Shown here piece by piece: positions 9,270 to 18,112 of a stretch of DNA of 64,000 nt (its first letter is position 1; each line of letters starts with the position of its first letter). Made by a program: the position numbers and the translations under genes. Under the pieces are notes generated by a model that was not told the DNA's origin, did no database searches, and saw only the letters and a list, made by a program, of their open reading frames with translations. Source of the stretch: Palsa-504 sp963819785 (lineage in GTDB: Bacteria > Actinomycetota > Actinomycetes > Streptosporangiales > Streptosporangiaceae); assembly GCA_963819785.1 (NCBI GenBank), contig CAWFXW010000014.1, positions 186,001-250,000 on the forward strand. The letters run 5' to 3'.

Positions 9270-9372
9270 GTTACGTCACCGACTTCCCCGACGGCGGCTG
9301 CTGAGCCGACGTCGATCACGGTATGCCCGGTTCCGGCCGACGTCATCGGCTACCGTGTGCCGAATCTGGTGA

Positions 9373-9777
9373 CGGTGGCCTGGCGGCCCAGGTGTCGGCT
9401 GGCTGCTGGCGGAGGACTGCGACTTCGGCATCTGGCTGGCCGACTTCGATCCGGTCTGGTCCGCGCATCCCGGTGCCTGGCATGAGGCATTCCCGAACGG
9501 CTCGCTGGCGCAAGGACGGGCGGTCCTGCGGCAGATCCACCAGTTGGGGCTGGAGGACATCGACGCCGACGCCGAGCTCGACGTCGTCCAGCCGGGAACC
9601 GAGCTAGCGGAGTTCTACCGGCTCAGCATCGAAGCCATGGCGGCGCCGCTGATCTCCTCGGGCGTGATGACCGCCGCGGAGGAAGCCAGGCTCGAGGCCA
9701 GGCTCGACGACCCTGACTTCCTGGGCTGCGGCTTCGCGTTCATCGGCGCCTGGGGCCGCCGCCCGGCCGGGGGGTAA
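9373..9777 (+). pseudogene. Headless SAM-dependent methyltransferase, C-terminal part
   Basis: The frame from just after the stop at 9370 reads GWLLAEDCDFGIWLADFDP (the post-core strand of class I methyltransferases), runs on through GTELAEFYRLSIEA, and ends FIGAWGRRP, a common methyltransferase C-terminus. The SAM-binding glycine motif and the first ~130 residues are absent; the 100 bases upstream show no trace of them. The only in-frame ATG/GTG starts are late, so no functional enzyme is expected. It adjoins the deleted ICMT-like relic. Confidence 0.55.
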
Positions 9778-9814
9778 ATCGGTTGGCTGTACCGGACGGG
9801 GTCGCTACCGTCGC

Positions 9815-10669
9815 ATGGTGGCCTGGGAACGCCTGGATACGGTGCCCGGAAGAGTGCTTGCCGCGTTCGGGGTGACTGATGTGGTCCCGGTGCGATTGCC
9901 GGGCGGGCAGGGCACTGCCTGGCGGGCTGGGCAGGTGGTGCTCAAGGCCGCCGATTCGGCGCGGGCAGGACGATGGTCCGCCGAGGTCTACGATGCGCTG
10001 ACCGGTCCTGGTTTCCGGGTCCCGCGGCCGGTGCGGGCGGTGACTGGGGACTGGGTGGCGTATGGATGGACGTGCTCTGAGTGGGTGCCCGGGGCGGCGG
10101 CGGACTGGTCGGGCGTCTCGCCGCGCTGGCCGGAGCTGGTCGCGGTGAGCCGGGCGTTGCACGCCGCGCTGGCTGGCGTTCGGGTGCCGGCTTGGCGGGG
10201 CGCCGTGGAGAACCCGTGGACGATCGGCGATCAGGTGGCGTGGGGTGAGCGTGACCCGGGTACGCTGCTCGGCCCGGCCGCGGGGAAGGTTGCTGGGCAG
10301 GTGCGGCGGCTGCTGGCCGTGCTGCGGCCGGTCGGCCTGCCGGACCAGCTCATTCATGCGGACCTGGCGGGAAACGTCTTGTTCGCCGACGGGATGGTGC
10401 CCGCGGTCATCGACTTCTCGCCGCTGGAACGGCCGGCCGGGTGGCCGCTGGCCATCGCGGCGGTAGACGCGCTGCAGTGGCAGCACGCACGGCCTGAAAT
10501 CCTCGATCAGCTCGCCGGCGAGCCAGAACTCGGCCAGCTGCTAGCCCGCGCATTGATCTTCCGCCAGATCACCGAGATCGTCAGGCGTACAGGCACGGCC
10601 GGGGTCGAGGAGGCCGCGCGGACCGGAAAGCCGGTCACCGACCTGATACTCGCCATGCTCGCCCGGTGA
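9815..10669 (+). CDS. TIGR02569-like phosphotransferase-fold protein
   Basis: 284 residues with an aminoglycoside-phosphotransferase/kinase fold. The catalytic loop is LIHADLAGNVLF (His-x-Asp-x5-Asn, about residues 186-197), and the metal-binding Asp is in AVIDFSP. An N-terminal Gly-rich turn (LPGGQGTAWRAG) and VVLKAAD supply nucleotide-binding elements. This combination and the length match the uncharacterised actinobacterial TIGR02569 family; the substrate is unknown. The start is ATG 9815. It stands alone between a methyltransferase relic and the sigma/ABC operon. Confidence 0.7.
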   Translation: MVAWERLDTVPGRVLAAFGVTDVVPVRLPGGQGTAWRAGQVVLKAADSARAGRWSAEVYDALTGPGFRVPRPVRAVTGDWVAYGWTCSEWVPGAAADWSGVSPRWPELVAVSRALHAALAGVRVPAWRGAVENPWTIGDQVAWGERDPGTLLGPAAGKVAGQVRRLLAVLRPVGLPDQLIHADLAGNVLFADGMVPAVIDFSPLERPAGWPLAIAAVDALQWQHARPEILDQLAGEPELGQLLARALIFRQITEIVRRTGTAGVEEAARTGKPVTDLILAMLAR

Positions 10670-10771
10670 GGCCCCGGGTCACGGCGGCAGCCTAGGCCCG
10701 GGTATGTCCTGTCGCCAGCAAACCCTGGCCTCTCGTGAACCGGACCGGCCTGGGGTGCAATAGATGTGGTG

Positions 10772-11276
10772 ATGGACGACGACGAACTGATCGCGGCCCT
10801 GGCGGCAGGCGACGACACGGCACTGCGTGAGCTGTTCACGCGGCACGCGTCGTGGCTGGCCGCGCGCCTGCGGGCCGCGCTATCGCCGCCGGACGTCGAG
10901 GATGTGCTCCAGGAGACGTTCCTCGCGGTGTGGAAGGGCGTCGGCGGCTACCGGCCGCAGGGCACGCCGCAGGCCTGGATGTGGGTGATCGCCCGTAACC
11001 AGGCCGCTCTGCTGCTGCGCAGGCGCGGCCCGGTCACGGCACCGCTCGAGGAAACCCCGCACGTCGGCCTGGACCCCGCCGAGGCCGCCATCGATCCGCA
11101 CGGAGATCGCCGCCGCTCTCAACGGCCCGGAAGGAGAGGTGCTGCGCCTCATGTACGTCGAAGACCGCCCGGTCGCGGAGGTCGCCGCGCTGCTCGGCGT
11201 CCCCGTGGGCACGGTCAAGAGCCGCGCCCACCGCGCCCGCCGCATGCTGCGCGCCGTCCTGGGAGGAACACGATGA
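10772..11276 (+). pseudogene. ECF sigma factor heading the ABC operon, frame-disrupted
   Basis: Region 2 is intact (ALRELFTRHASWLAARLRAA, then DVEDVLQETFLAVWKGV, WMWVIARNQA). After EAAIDP, at about 11098, one base must be skipped to reach TEIAAALNGPEGEVLRLMYV and the region 4 helix-turn-helix (VAEVAALLGVPVGTVKSRAH) that ends with TGA 11274-11276. ATG 10772 is the likely start (GTG 10766 and 10769 are in frame just before it). Its stop overlaps the ATG of the next membrane-protein gene by four bases. The association of an ECF sigma, membrane protein, ATPase and permease is a known actinobacterial arrangement, suggesting a self-regulated transporter. Confidence 0.7.
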
Positions 11277-12006
11277 CTTTCCCGAACGACCCGGGCCGGC
11301 CTCTCGTCCGCCTATGACTCGCCGGACGGCGTCGACCTGGACCGCGTCTGGACGACCGTCGCCGCCGAGGTCTGGCGGCGGCATCCCGGCCGGCTCGAGC
11401 GCACGGCCATCCGGCTGCTGCGCTCACCCGGTCTCGCCCGGGCCCTGGTCACCACCCCGTCGCTGCTGCTGCCCTGGCTGATCTCGACGGTCGTCGTGTT
11501 CGGCGCCGGCGCGCTGATCAGTCTCGGGCCCGGGCAGCCGGTCGTGTGGCTGGTCGCGCCCGGCGGTCGCGGCGAGTCGGCGTCGCCTTCGCGTACGGCC
11601 CGGCCATCGACCCGGCGTGGGAGCTGTCGTCGAGCTGCGCGGTCAACCGAGCGGATGGTGCTGCTCACCCGGGCGGTCGCCGTGTTCGCGCTGAACGCCG
11701 CGCTCGGGCTGCTGGCCAGCGCGGCCTCGGGCGCGGTCGCGGCGCTGACGTTCGGCTGGCTGCTCCCGATGACCGCGGTCAGCGCGCTGGCCCTGGCGGC
11801 CGCCGTGGTCGCCCGGTCGGCCGTCGTCGGCGCCGGCGCGGGAGTGGCCGCCTGGGTGATCACGGTGCTGGCCGGCCAGACCGCCAGCGGCCAGCTCACG
11901 GCCTCGGTCACGAACGCGCACGCTTACCTGCCTTACCTGGCCGTCGCGGCCTGCTGCGCCGCGGTCGTCATTTACGCGGTACGCCCGCGAAAGGGGCCTC
12001 CAGTGA
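11273..12006 (+). pseudogene. Sigma/ABC-associated membrane protein, multiply frame-disrupted
   Basis: Starts ATG 11273 overlapping the sigma stop. Following protein continuity through +1 steps at about 11294, 11561, 11573, 11652 and once before 12000 yields a ~240-residue protein. It has a soluble N-terminus (DRVWTTVAAEVWRRHPGRLE), then six or so membrane helices (PSLLLPWLISTVVVFGAGAL; FGWLLPMTAVSALALAAAV; YLPYLAVAACCAAVVIYAV) with the conserved piece AIDPAWEL between. With the last step the stop becomes TGA 12004-12006, overlapping GTG 12003 of the ATPase. It probably acts as anti-sigma or transporter partner; that role is inferred from gene order only. Confidence 0.5.
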
Positions 12007-12748
12007 ACGTGATACTGACGAGCATTCACCGCTCGTTCGGGAAAAATAAAGCCGTCGACGGCGTGAGCCTTGCAGCTGGGGTCGGGGGTTTTCGGCCTGC
12101 TCGGCCCCAACGGGGCCGGGAAGACCTCCCTGCTGCGCATGCTCGCCACCGTGCTGCCGCCGTCGTCGGGTGAGATCCGGCTGCTTGAGCGGGATCCGCG
12201 CGGCGCCGGCGGCGCGCCGGGAGATCCGGCGGCGGCTCGGCTACCTGCCGCAGAACCTCGGCTATTACCCGTCGTTCACGGTCGTGGAGTTCATCGAGTA
12301 CTTCGCGCTGCTCAAGGAGATGCCGTCCGCCGCGGTGCCGAAGGCGGTCGCGGCGGCCGTGGAGCGGGTCGACCTCGGCGCCAAGGCCAAGGCGAAGCTG
12401 CGCACGCTGTCCGGCGGGATGCTGCGCCGCGTCGGGATCGCGCAGGCGATCGTGAACGATCCGGACCTGCTGCTGCTCGACGAGCCGACCGCCGGCCTCG
12501 ACCCGGAGCAGCGGGTGCAGTTCCGCGCCCTGATGCGGTCGCTCGGGGAGACCGCCACGGTGATCGTGTCGACGCACCTGGTCGAGGACGTGGGTGCGGC
12601 GTGCTCGGAGGTGGCGCTGATGTCGGCCGGGAAGATCGTGTTCCGCGGCACGCCGGACGAACTGACCGCCCGCGGCGCGGGACACGGCGTCGGCGACGCG
12701 CCGCTGGAGCGCGGCTACAGCGCGGTGCTCTCGGCGGCCCGGTCATGA
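12003..12748 (+). pseudogene. ABC transporter ATP-binding protein, frame-disrupted
   Basis: GTG 12003 begins VNVILTSIHRSFGKNKAVDG. Two +1 steps, at about 12070 (ccttgcag) and 12217 (gcgccggg), connect LGSGVFGLLGPNGAGKTSLL (Walker A), YLPQNLGYYPSFTVVEF (Q loop), LSGGMLRRVGIAQAI (signature), LLLLDEPTAGLD (Walker B) and VSTHLVED (H loop). The product is a complete ~245-residue export-type nucleotide-binding domain. It is followed with ATGA overlap by its permease. As sequenced, no single frame encodes both Walker A and the signature. Confidence 0.75.
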
Positions 12749-14347
12749 GCGTCACGAGCATGCCCCCGTCCCGGCTGGCGCCGTCCCGGCTGGCCCCGTC
12801 CCGGTTCACACTGCCGGGGTCGGTCCGGGCGCTGCGGCTTGAGTTCAAGCGCAGCGCGGTGCCGTACGTGCTGCCGCTGCTCGCGGCGGTCTTCTACTTC
12901 GACACGGTCCGCACCGCCGACGGGTTCCCGCCCGTCTGGACCCTGCGCGCGTCCGCGATCACCGACCACATGCTGTTCGAGTTCAGCGTGTTCGCCGGCG
13001 GCCTGGCCGCCTGGGCGGGGTCACGCGAGGGGCGCAGGAAGACCGCCGACCTGGTGGCCACCACGCCCCGCGCGGCGTGGGCGCGGCTGAGCATCGCGCT
13101 GGCCGGGACGCTGAGCTGGCTGCTGCTCGCGTTCCTGGCCGGGGTCGCGGTGCTGTACGTCCAGACCGCGCTGCAGGCCACCTGGGGCGGGCCGCCGCTG
13201 TGGCCGGTGTTCGTCGGCGTGGCCTGCGTGACCGTCGTGACCGTGATCGGGTTCGCCTGCGGTGTCTTCTTCCCCGGGCGGTTCACCGCGCCGCTGGTCG
13301 CGATCGGTCGTGCTCGTCCTTTTCCAGACCGGGCTCCGCCAGGCGCTGGGCGTCACGGCCGTCGGGCACCTATGCGCTGCTGTCGCCGGCCAACAGCCCG
13401 CCGGTCGTCGATGCGGGCGTCTACTATCACGCCGCCCCGGACCTGTCGATCGTGCAGGTCATGTTCATGGGCGGGATCGCGCGTCGCGCTGTTCGGCGTG
13501 CTCGGCCTGGCGACAGGCACTTCGCGAGCTGACGCCGGCGCGCGGGCTGGCGTCGCTGCGTGCCGCCCTTGCCCGCAGCGACGGCTGGCTGCTTCGCGCG
13601 GTCGCGGTGATCCTGATCGCCTGCGGCGTCGCCGCGTCCTGGACCGCGTTCGCGCTGGCCGGGACCGCGAAGCCGGACGCGGTTCGGCGGCTGGCAGATC
13701 CCGGCGCTGCACTCCGCGGCCAGCGATCAGCCGGTCCCTGCCACCCCGGCCTGCACGTCCTCGTCCGGCTTCCAGGTGTGCGTCCACCCGGCGTTCGGCT
13801 TCTACCTGCACGACGTGGCCGCGGTGCTCGACCCGGTGGCCGCCGAGATCGCGGGCCTGCCCGGCGCGCCGGTGAGCGCGAAGGAGGTCGCGAGCATGAG
13901 CGGCGGCCAGGACGTCCCGAGCGGCATCTCCGGGAACCCGCCGGTGTTCGAGTTCACCGCGAACCACGTGGGCATCTATTTCGGTCAGTTCCTCGGCATC
14001 CCCGACCCGGTGGGCTGGCATGAGGGATTCCAGCAGGGGCTGCTGGACGCGTTCCTCGCGGCGCCGTCCGCCGGGCCGTCGAGCGGTCGGGATAAGCGGG
14101 TTCCGTCCCGCTCGGACCGGCGCAGCAAGCGGTCGAGGACGCCCTGCTGACCGCGGTCGGCTCGAACGTGTCTGCGACCATCGGGCAGATGCTCCAGAAC
14201 GGGCAGCCGATCGCCGGGACGCCGCCCGCCGTCCGTTCGGCCGCGCAGCGGTTCGGCGCGCTGTCCGCCAGCGCGCGGCACGCCTGGCTGGCGGCCCACC
14301 TGGCCGCCCTGCGGGCCGGCACGATCACGCTGGCGCAGATCCCGTGA
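12745..14347 (+). pseudogene. ABC transporter permease with large extracytoplasmic part, multiply frame-disrupted
   Basis: ATG 12745 overlaps the ATPase stop. The first ~185 codons are continuous: an N-terminal SRLAP repeat, then helices such as PYVLPLLAAVFYF and WLLLAFLAGVAVLYV. About seven +1 steps (near 13306, 13365, 13483, 13517, 13682, 14072 and 14100) are needed to link VVLVLFQTGLRQALG, TYALLSPANSPPVVDAGVYY, IVQVMFMGGIA, WLLRAVAVILIACGV, the Cys-containing FQVCVHPAFGFYLHDVA and the C-terminal VEDALLTAVGSNVSATIGQM, ending TGA 14345. All pieces read in the same order and look like one ~530-residue transporter subunit. Export substrate unknown. Confidence 0.55.
12766..12810 (+). repeat. 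Three 15-bp in-frame tandem repeats
   Basis: Units ccgtcccggctggcg and ccgtcccggctggcc followed by a diverged third copy (12766-12780, 12781-12795, 12796-12810). They encode the N-terminal P-S-R-L-A repeat of the permease, a possible site of length variation. Confidence 0.7.
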
Positions 14348-15009
14348 CCGCTGCCCAGGTACTCAAGCCGCCGGCCGCCCCCGCCGGGGCGGCCGGGCCA
14401 GGCCCGTCCGGCCTGCGCCTGATCTGGCTTCACCTGCGCAGCCGGCGTGTCCCGGCCGGGATCGGTGCGCTCGCCGTCTGCGGCGCCCTGCTGCATCTGG
14501 CGCTGCACTGGCACTGGACGTTCAACTCCGGCGCCTACGCGCAGCAGGTCCCGATGATCATCGAGGCGGGCGCGGCGACGGTGATCGCGGTGACGGCGCA
14601 CAGCCCGTTCGGCGAGACGGAACGGTCCGCCGGGCGCTGGCTGCCCTGCCTGCGCCTGCTCACCGTCGCCGGGATGTGCGGGCTGGCCATCGCGCTGCTT
14701 CAGCTGGGCGCCGCCGGGGAGAGCCTCAACGCGGGCGTCCTGGTCCTCGCCAGGAACGTCATCGGGATCACCGGCATCGGTCTGGCCTGCTCGCTGGTCA
14801 CCGGCGCCCTGCTCGCCTGGACGCTCCCGATGGGATACATGCTGTTCTGCCAGTACGCCCTGCTCGAAGCCTGGACCGCCCCGTGGGTCTGGCCGGTCCG
14901 CCCGCCCGCCGACCGCGGCGCCTGGATCTGGGCCTGCGCGGTCTTCGCAGCCGGCCTGCTCCTGTTCACCATCCGCGGCCCCCGCGCCCGCCTCAGCGAC
15001 GACAGTTAG
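14344..15009 (+). CDS. Membrane protein of the sigma/ABC operon
   Basis: GTG 14344 overlaps the permease stop (GTGA). 221 residues with a Pro/Ala-rich cytoplasmic start and about six membrane helices (IGALAVCGALLHLALH; LTVAGMCGLAIALLQLG; IGITGIGLACSLVTGALLAW; WIWACAVFAAGLLLFTI). No catalytic motif is visible. Gene order and coupling suggest a second membrane subunit of the upstream transporter. It is the only member of the five-gene operon with an unbroken frame. Confidence 0.65.
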   Translation: MTAAQVLKPPAAPAGAAGPGPSGLRLIWLHLRSRRVPAGIGALAVCGALLHLALHWHWTFNSGAYAQQVPMIIEAGAATVIAVTAHSPFGETERSAGRWLPCLRLLTVAGMCGLAIALLQLGAAGESLNAGVLVLARNVIGITGIGLACSLVTGALLAWTLPMGYMLFCQYALLEAWTAPWVWPVRPPADRGAWIWACAVFAAGLLLFTIRGPRARLSDDS

Positions 15010-15043
15010 GCCTGCGGACCCTCACTAAGGTCGAACCGCGGAG

Positions 15044-15790
15044 CTAGGCCGTGAAACCGCCGTCGACGGCATAGACGCTGCCGGTGACGAACGAGGCTTG
15101 CGGGCTGGCCAGCCAGGCGACCGCGGCGGCGATCTCGTCCGGCATGCCCAGCCGCCCGATCGGATGCTGAGCGGTCAGCGCGGCTGCCCGTTCCTCGTTG
15201 AGCCTGGCGTCGAGCAGCGGCGTGTGCACGTAGCCCGGGCAGATCACGTTGAGCCTGATGCCGTCGGCGGCATGGGCGATCGCCGCGCTGCGGTAAAGGC
15301 CGATCAGGCCGTGCTTGGCTGTGACGTACGCCGGCACGTCGGGATGGCCCCGCAACCCCAGCACGCTGGAGATGGCGACGATCGCGCCACCGCCGGTCCC
15401 TCGCATGGCCCGGACCTGCGCGCGCGTGCAGAGGAAGACGCCGTCGAGGTTCACGGCGAGCGTGCGCCGCCACGACTGCGGATCGTGGTCGCCGACCGGG
15501 CCGCCGGCGTCGCGGATGGCCGCGCAATTGACCGCCACGGTTAGCTGGCCTCCCCAGCCGGCCGCGGCCGCCATCATGTGGTCGACCGATTCAGCCTCGG
15601 TCACGTCCACGTGGACGGCCAGGCCATCGGTACACCGGCCGGCCACCTTTGTGGCCGCCTCCGTGTCCAGGTCCGCCACCAGCACCCGGTAGCCGTCGTC
15701 AGCGAGCCGCTGTGCGCACGCCGCGCCGATCCCGGAGCCGCCGCCCACCACCATCGCGACGGACGGCCGCTCGGCCGGGTTAGGAGGCAC
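15044..15790 (-). CDS. Short-chain dehydrogenase/reductase
   Basis: 248 residues. The NAD(P)-binding motif is GGGSGIG near the N-terminus, followed by ADLDTE (acidic residue after strand 2, favouring NAD+). The catalytic Ser is in AISSVLG and Tyr-x3-Lys in AYVTAK. It ends with the classical VDGGF. The GTG start (15790) lies inside the 3' end of the ferredoxin gene, so the two are translationally coupled in the P450-ferredoxin-SDR operon. A likely role is oxidising the alcohol made by the P450; the substrate is inferred only from context. Confidence 0.85.
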   Translation of the reverse strand: MPPNPAERPSVAMVVGGGSGIGAACAQRLADDGYRVLVADLDTEAATKVAGRCTDGLAVHVDVTEAESVDHMMAAAAGWGGQLTVAVNCAAIRDAGGPVGDHDPQSWRRTLAVNLDGVFLCTRAQVRAMRGTGGGAIVAISSVLGLRGHPDVPAYVTAKHGLIGLYRSAAIAHAADGIRLNVICPGYVHTPLLDARLNEERAAALTAQHPIGRLGMPDEIAAAVAWLASPQASFVTGSVYAVDGGFTA

Positions 15791-15998
15791 TGTCCAAGGT
15801 GATGGCGCGTTCGGGGCAGGCCGCCTCGGCGGCCTCCGCGTCGGCGCGCTGCTCGTCGGTAATCGCCATCGATGAGCCGCGCAGCGTCACGAAGCCCTCC
15901 TCGTCGTCGGAGAGCAGGCCGGGGGCGACGGTGTAGCACCTGCCGTGCCCCATGCAGCGGGAATCGTCGACGGACAGCTTCCAGGACGGCATGGTCAC
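15780..15998 (-). CDS. 3Fe-4S ferredoxin, P450 redox partner
   Basis: 72 residues with the cluster-binding pattern C-M-G-H-G-R-C and a distal C-P-E near residue 60. There are three Cys with His/Gly in the second position, as in actinobacterial P450-linked 3Fe-4S ferredoxins. Its ATG overlaps the stop codon of the P450 gene (ATGA on the minus strand), so the pair is co-translated. It would pass electrons from a ferredoxin reductase, plausibly the one at 30218-31429, to the P450. Confidence 0.9.
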   Translation of the reverse strand: MTMPSWKLSVDDSRCMGHGRCYTVAPGLLSDDEEGFVTLRGSSMAITDEQRADAEAAEAACPERAITLDSAS

Positions 15999-17197
15999 AC
16001 CTTCCAGCGCAGCGGCAGCTTATTCAAGGACAGCTGACCGCCGCGTTCCGTGAGCGGCTCGGTGGTCGCGACCTGGTAATCCGGAATCCGCTTGTGCCAT
16101 TCGTTGATCGCGATGACCAGCTCGTGCCGGGCCAGGTGCATGCCCAGGCAGCGGTGCGGGCCCGCGCCGAAGCCGAGGTGGTGGTTGGCGTCCGGCCGTC
16201 CGATGACGAACTCCTCGGGATGAGAGAACTTGCGCGGGTCCCGGTTGGCCGACGCCAGGCCGAGCCGAACGATGTCGCCCTCCTTCATCAGGCAGCCGTG
16301 GAAGTCGATGTCCTGCTTGACCAGCCGGCCGTCCTGGAACACCAAGGGGTAGATCCGGAGGAACTCCTCGATGGCCCTGGGCGTCAGCGACGGGTCCGCG
16401 ATGATCCGGCGCCGGTCCGGCTCGTGCCTCGCCAGGTAGTAGAAGATGTAGCCCAGCGCGCTGCGCGTGGTATCCAGGCCCGCGGCCATCAGCGTGAGGC
16501 AGATGACGAGCAGGTCGTCGCGGCTGATCTTCTCGCCGTCGATCTCGGCCTTGACCATGCGGGTCATGAAGTCGGTTTCCGGGTCCCTCGGGTGCTTTAC
16601 CCGGTCGTCCGCGGCCGCGTTGAAGTACTCGTGCATCTGAGCCTGCGCCTGCATGGCTCCCTTCGGGTCATGCCCGAAGAAACCCGCGAAGATCTTCTCC
16701 ACCCAGACCAGGAACTGCGCGCCGTCCTCGATCGGCAGCCCCAGGGTGGCCAGGAACATGTCGGTCGGGAAGCGGATGGCGAACTCGGCGACCAGGTCGC
16801 ACTCGCCGCGGGGCTTCAGTTCCTCGATCAGCTCGATGCAGCGGCTCAAGACCAGCGGCTCCAGCCGCCGGACCGCGGCGGGGGAGAACCACCGGTTCAG
16901 GACCCGGCGCATCTTGGTGTGCTCCGGCGGGTTGAGCACGTTGGGCAGCACCTCGATGTCCATCCGCGGGGCCATCGCGTTGATGACCTCACTGCCGAAC
17001 ACCTCCGGCAGCTGCAGTGCCTCGAGCACGTGCTCGTACCGGGTCACCATCCAGAACGGCACCGGGGTGAACTCGGCCCGCAGGAACGGCCCGGCCTCGC
17101 GATCCGCGTCCAGCAGCGCGTAGTGCTCAAAGACCGGCCGGTCGACCCGGTAGTCGGTGTGGACGACCGGACAGCCGCCGAACGTTGGTGCCGCCAT
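15995..17197 (-). CDS. Cytochrome P450
   Basis: About 400 residues. The I-helix oxygen-binding segment is MAAGLDTTR, the K-helix E-x-x-R is in EEFLRIYP, and the haem ligand signature is FGAGPHRCLGMHLAR. ATG 17197 is chosen over an upstream in-frame start because GGGAGG lies about seven bases before it. It is first in the operon P450-ferredoxin-SDR on the minus strand, with an AT-rich motif (17235-17253) 38 bases upstream. Soluble class I bacterial P450, expected to hydroxylate the growth substrate of the island. Confidence 0.92.
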   Translation of the reverse strand: MAAPTFGGCPVVHTDYRVDRPVFEHYALLDADREAGPFLRAEFTPVPFWMVTRYEHVLEALQLPEVFGSEVINAMAPRMDIEVLPNVLNPPEHTKMRRVLNRWFSPAAVRRLEPLVLSRCIELIEELKPRGECDLVAEFAIRFPTDMFLATLGLPIEDGAQFLVWVEKIFAGFFGHDPKGAMQAQAQMHEYFNAAADDRVKHPRDPETDFMTRMVKAEIDGEKISRDDLLVICLTLMAAGLDTTRSALGYIFYYLARHEPDRRRIIADPSLTPRAIEEFLRIYPLVFQDGRLVKQDIDFHGCLMKEGDIVRLGLASANRDPRKFSHPEEFVIGRPDANHHLGFGAGPHRCLGMHLARHELVIAINEWHKRIPDYQVATTEPLTERGGQLSLNKLPLRWKV

Positions 17198-17234
17198 CAG
17201 CTGCCTCCCGGCGTGACTTCGACCCAGGAACAAA

Positions 17235-17253
17235 TTATGTAAATCATAATCAT
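17235..17253 (-). promoter_or_regulatory. AT-rich recurrent motif upstream of the P450 operon
   Basis: On the minus strand it reads ATGATTATGATTTACATAA. It belongs to the recurring ATGMTNATGATATGNAT-like set of the island. It lies in a 72-base gap between the SDR stop and the P450 start and stands out in very GC-rich surroundings. It could be an operator or include a -10 element. Confidence 0.5.
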
Positions 17254-17269
17254 AGAATGGTGTCCGGCG

Positions 17270-18112
17270 TCAACGGCGACGGCCGGCCTCCAGGAACACG
17301 CCCGGCTCGGCGTATTCGCCGGTGGCGTACGGCGATTCGGCGCCGATCGCGGTGTAACCGCCGTCGACCACCAGCGTCTGGCCGGTCACGAACGCCGCTT
17401 CGTCGCTGGCCAGGTAGCTCACCGCCGCGGCGATGTCCTCGGGCCGTCCCGGACGGCCCGCGGGGGTCTGGGCCGCGAGCACCTCGGCCGTGCGTTCCAG
17501 AGCGGTGGCATCGCCCATGACCATGCCGGCCGTCATGGCCGAGACGATCGCGCCCGGCATGATGGCGTTGACCCGGATGCCGTGCGGGCGCAACTCCGCC
17601 GCTACCGAGCGCATCAGCCCGACGATGCCGGCCTTGGCGGCGCTGTAGGCGTGGTTGCCGACGCCGCCGATCACCGCGGCCGGGCTGGTGGTCGCCAGGA
17701 TGACCCCGGATCGCTGCGGGATCATCACCCGCGCCGCGTGCTTCATGCCCGCGAACACCCCGCGAAGGTTGACCGCCAGGGTCAGGTCGACGTCCTCCAT
17801 GCGGCTCTTGGCGATCGAGCCGTACGCCCCGAAGATGCCGGCGTTGCCGAACATGACGTCCAGCCTGCCGAACGTCGAGACGGCCAGGTCGACCGCCGCG
17901 GCGATATCGTCTTCCCTGGTCACATCGGTACCGATGGCGCAGCAGCCGCCGAGTTCGGCGGCCAGCGCCTGGGCCGCCTCGGCCTGGAGGTCGGCGATCA
18001 CCACCTTGGCCCCGTCGGCGGCCAGCCGGCGGACCGTGGCGGCGCCGATCCCGCTGGCCCCGCCGGTGACGACCGCGACGCGGCCCGCGAGCCGTCCGGG
18101 CGAGGCGTTCAT
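17270..18112 (-). CDS. Short-chain dehydrogenase/reductase
   Basis: 280 residues. The cofactor motif is GGASGIG with IADLQAE after strand 2 (NAD+ preference). GNAGIFG corresponds to NNAG; catalytic Ser in TTSPAA and Tyr/Lys in AYSAAKAG; VDGGY near the end with a ~25-residue C-terminal extension. Its ATG overlaps the stop of the SnoaL-like gene upstream (18109-18112), indicating co-translation. Probably a hydroxyl or 3-hydroxyacyl-CoA dehydrogenase of the island. Confidence 0.85.
   Translation of the reverse strand: MNASPGRLAGRVAVVTGGASGIGAATVRRLAADGAKVVIADLQAEAAQALAAELGGCCAIGTDVTREDDIAAAVDLAVSTFGRLDVMFGNAGIFGAYGSIAKSRMEDVDLTLAVNLRGVFAGMKHAARVMIPQRSGVILATTSPAAVIGGVGNHAYSAAKAGIVGLMRSVAAELRPHGIRVNAIMPGAIVSAMTAGMVMGDATALERTAEVLAAQTPAGRPGRPEDIAAAVSYLASDEAAFVTGQTLVVDGGYTAIGAESPYATGEYAEPGVFLEAGRRR

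Noticed and set aside
9323..9607. Plus-strand 94-codon frame starting ATGCCCGGTTCC
   Set aside because: Ser/Arg/Thr-rich out-of-frame reading of the methyltransferase remnant, whose true frame is homologous to known proteins.
15872..17242. Plus-strand open frame of about 450 codons over the P450
   Set aside because: Antisense of a clear P450 with haem signature; composition is non-protein-like.
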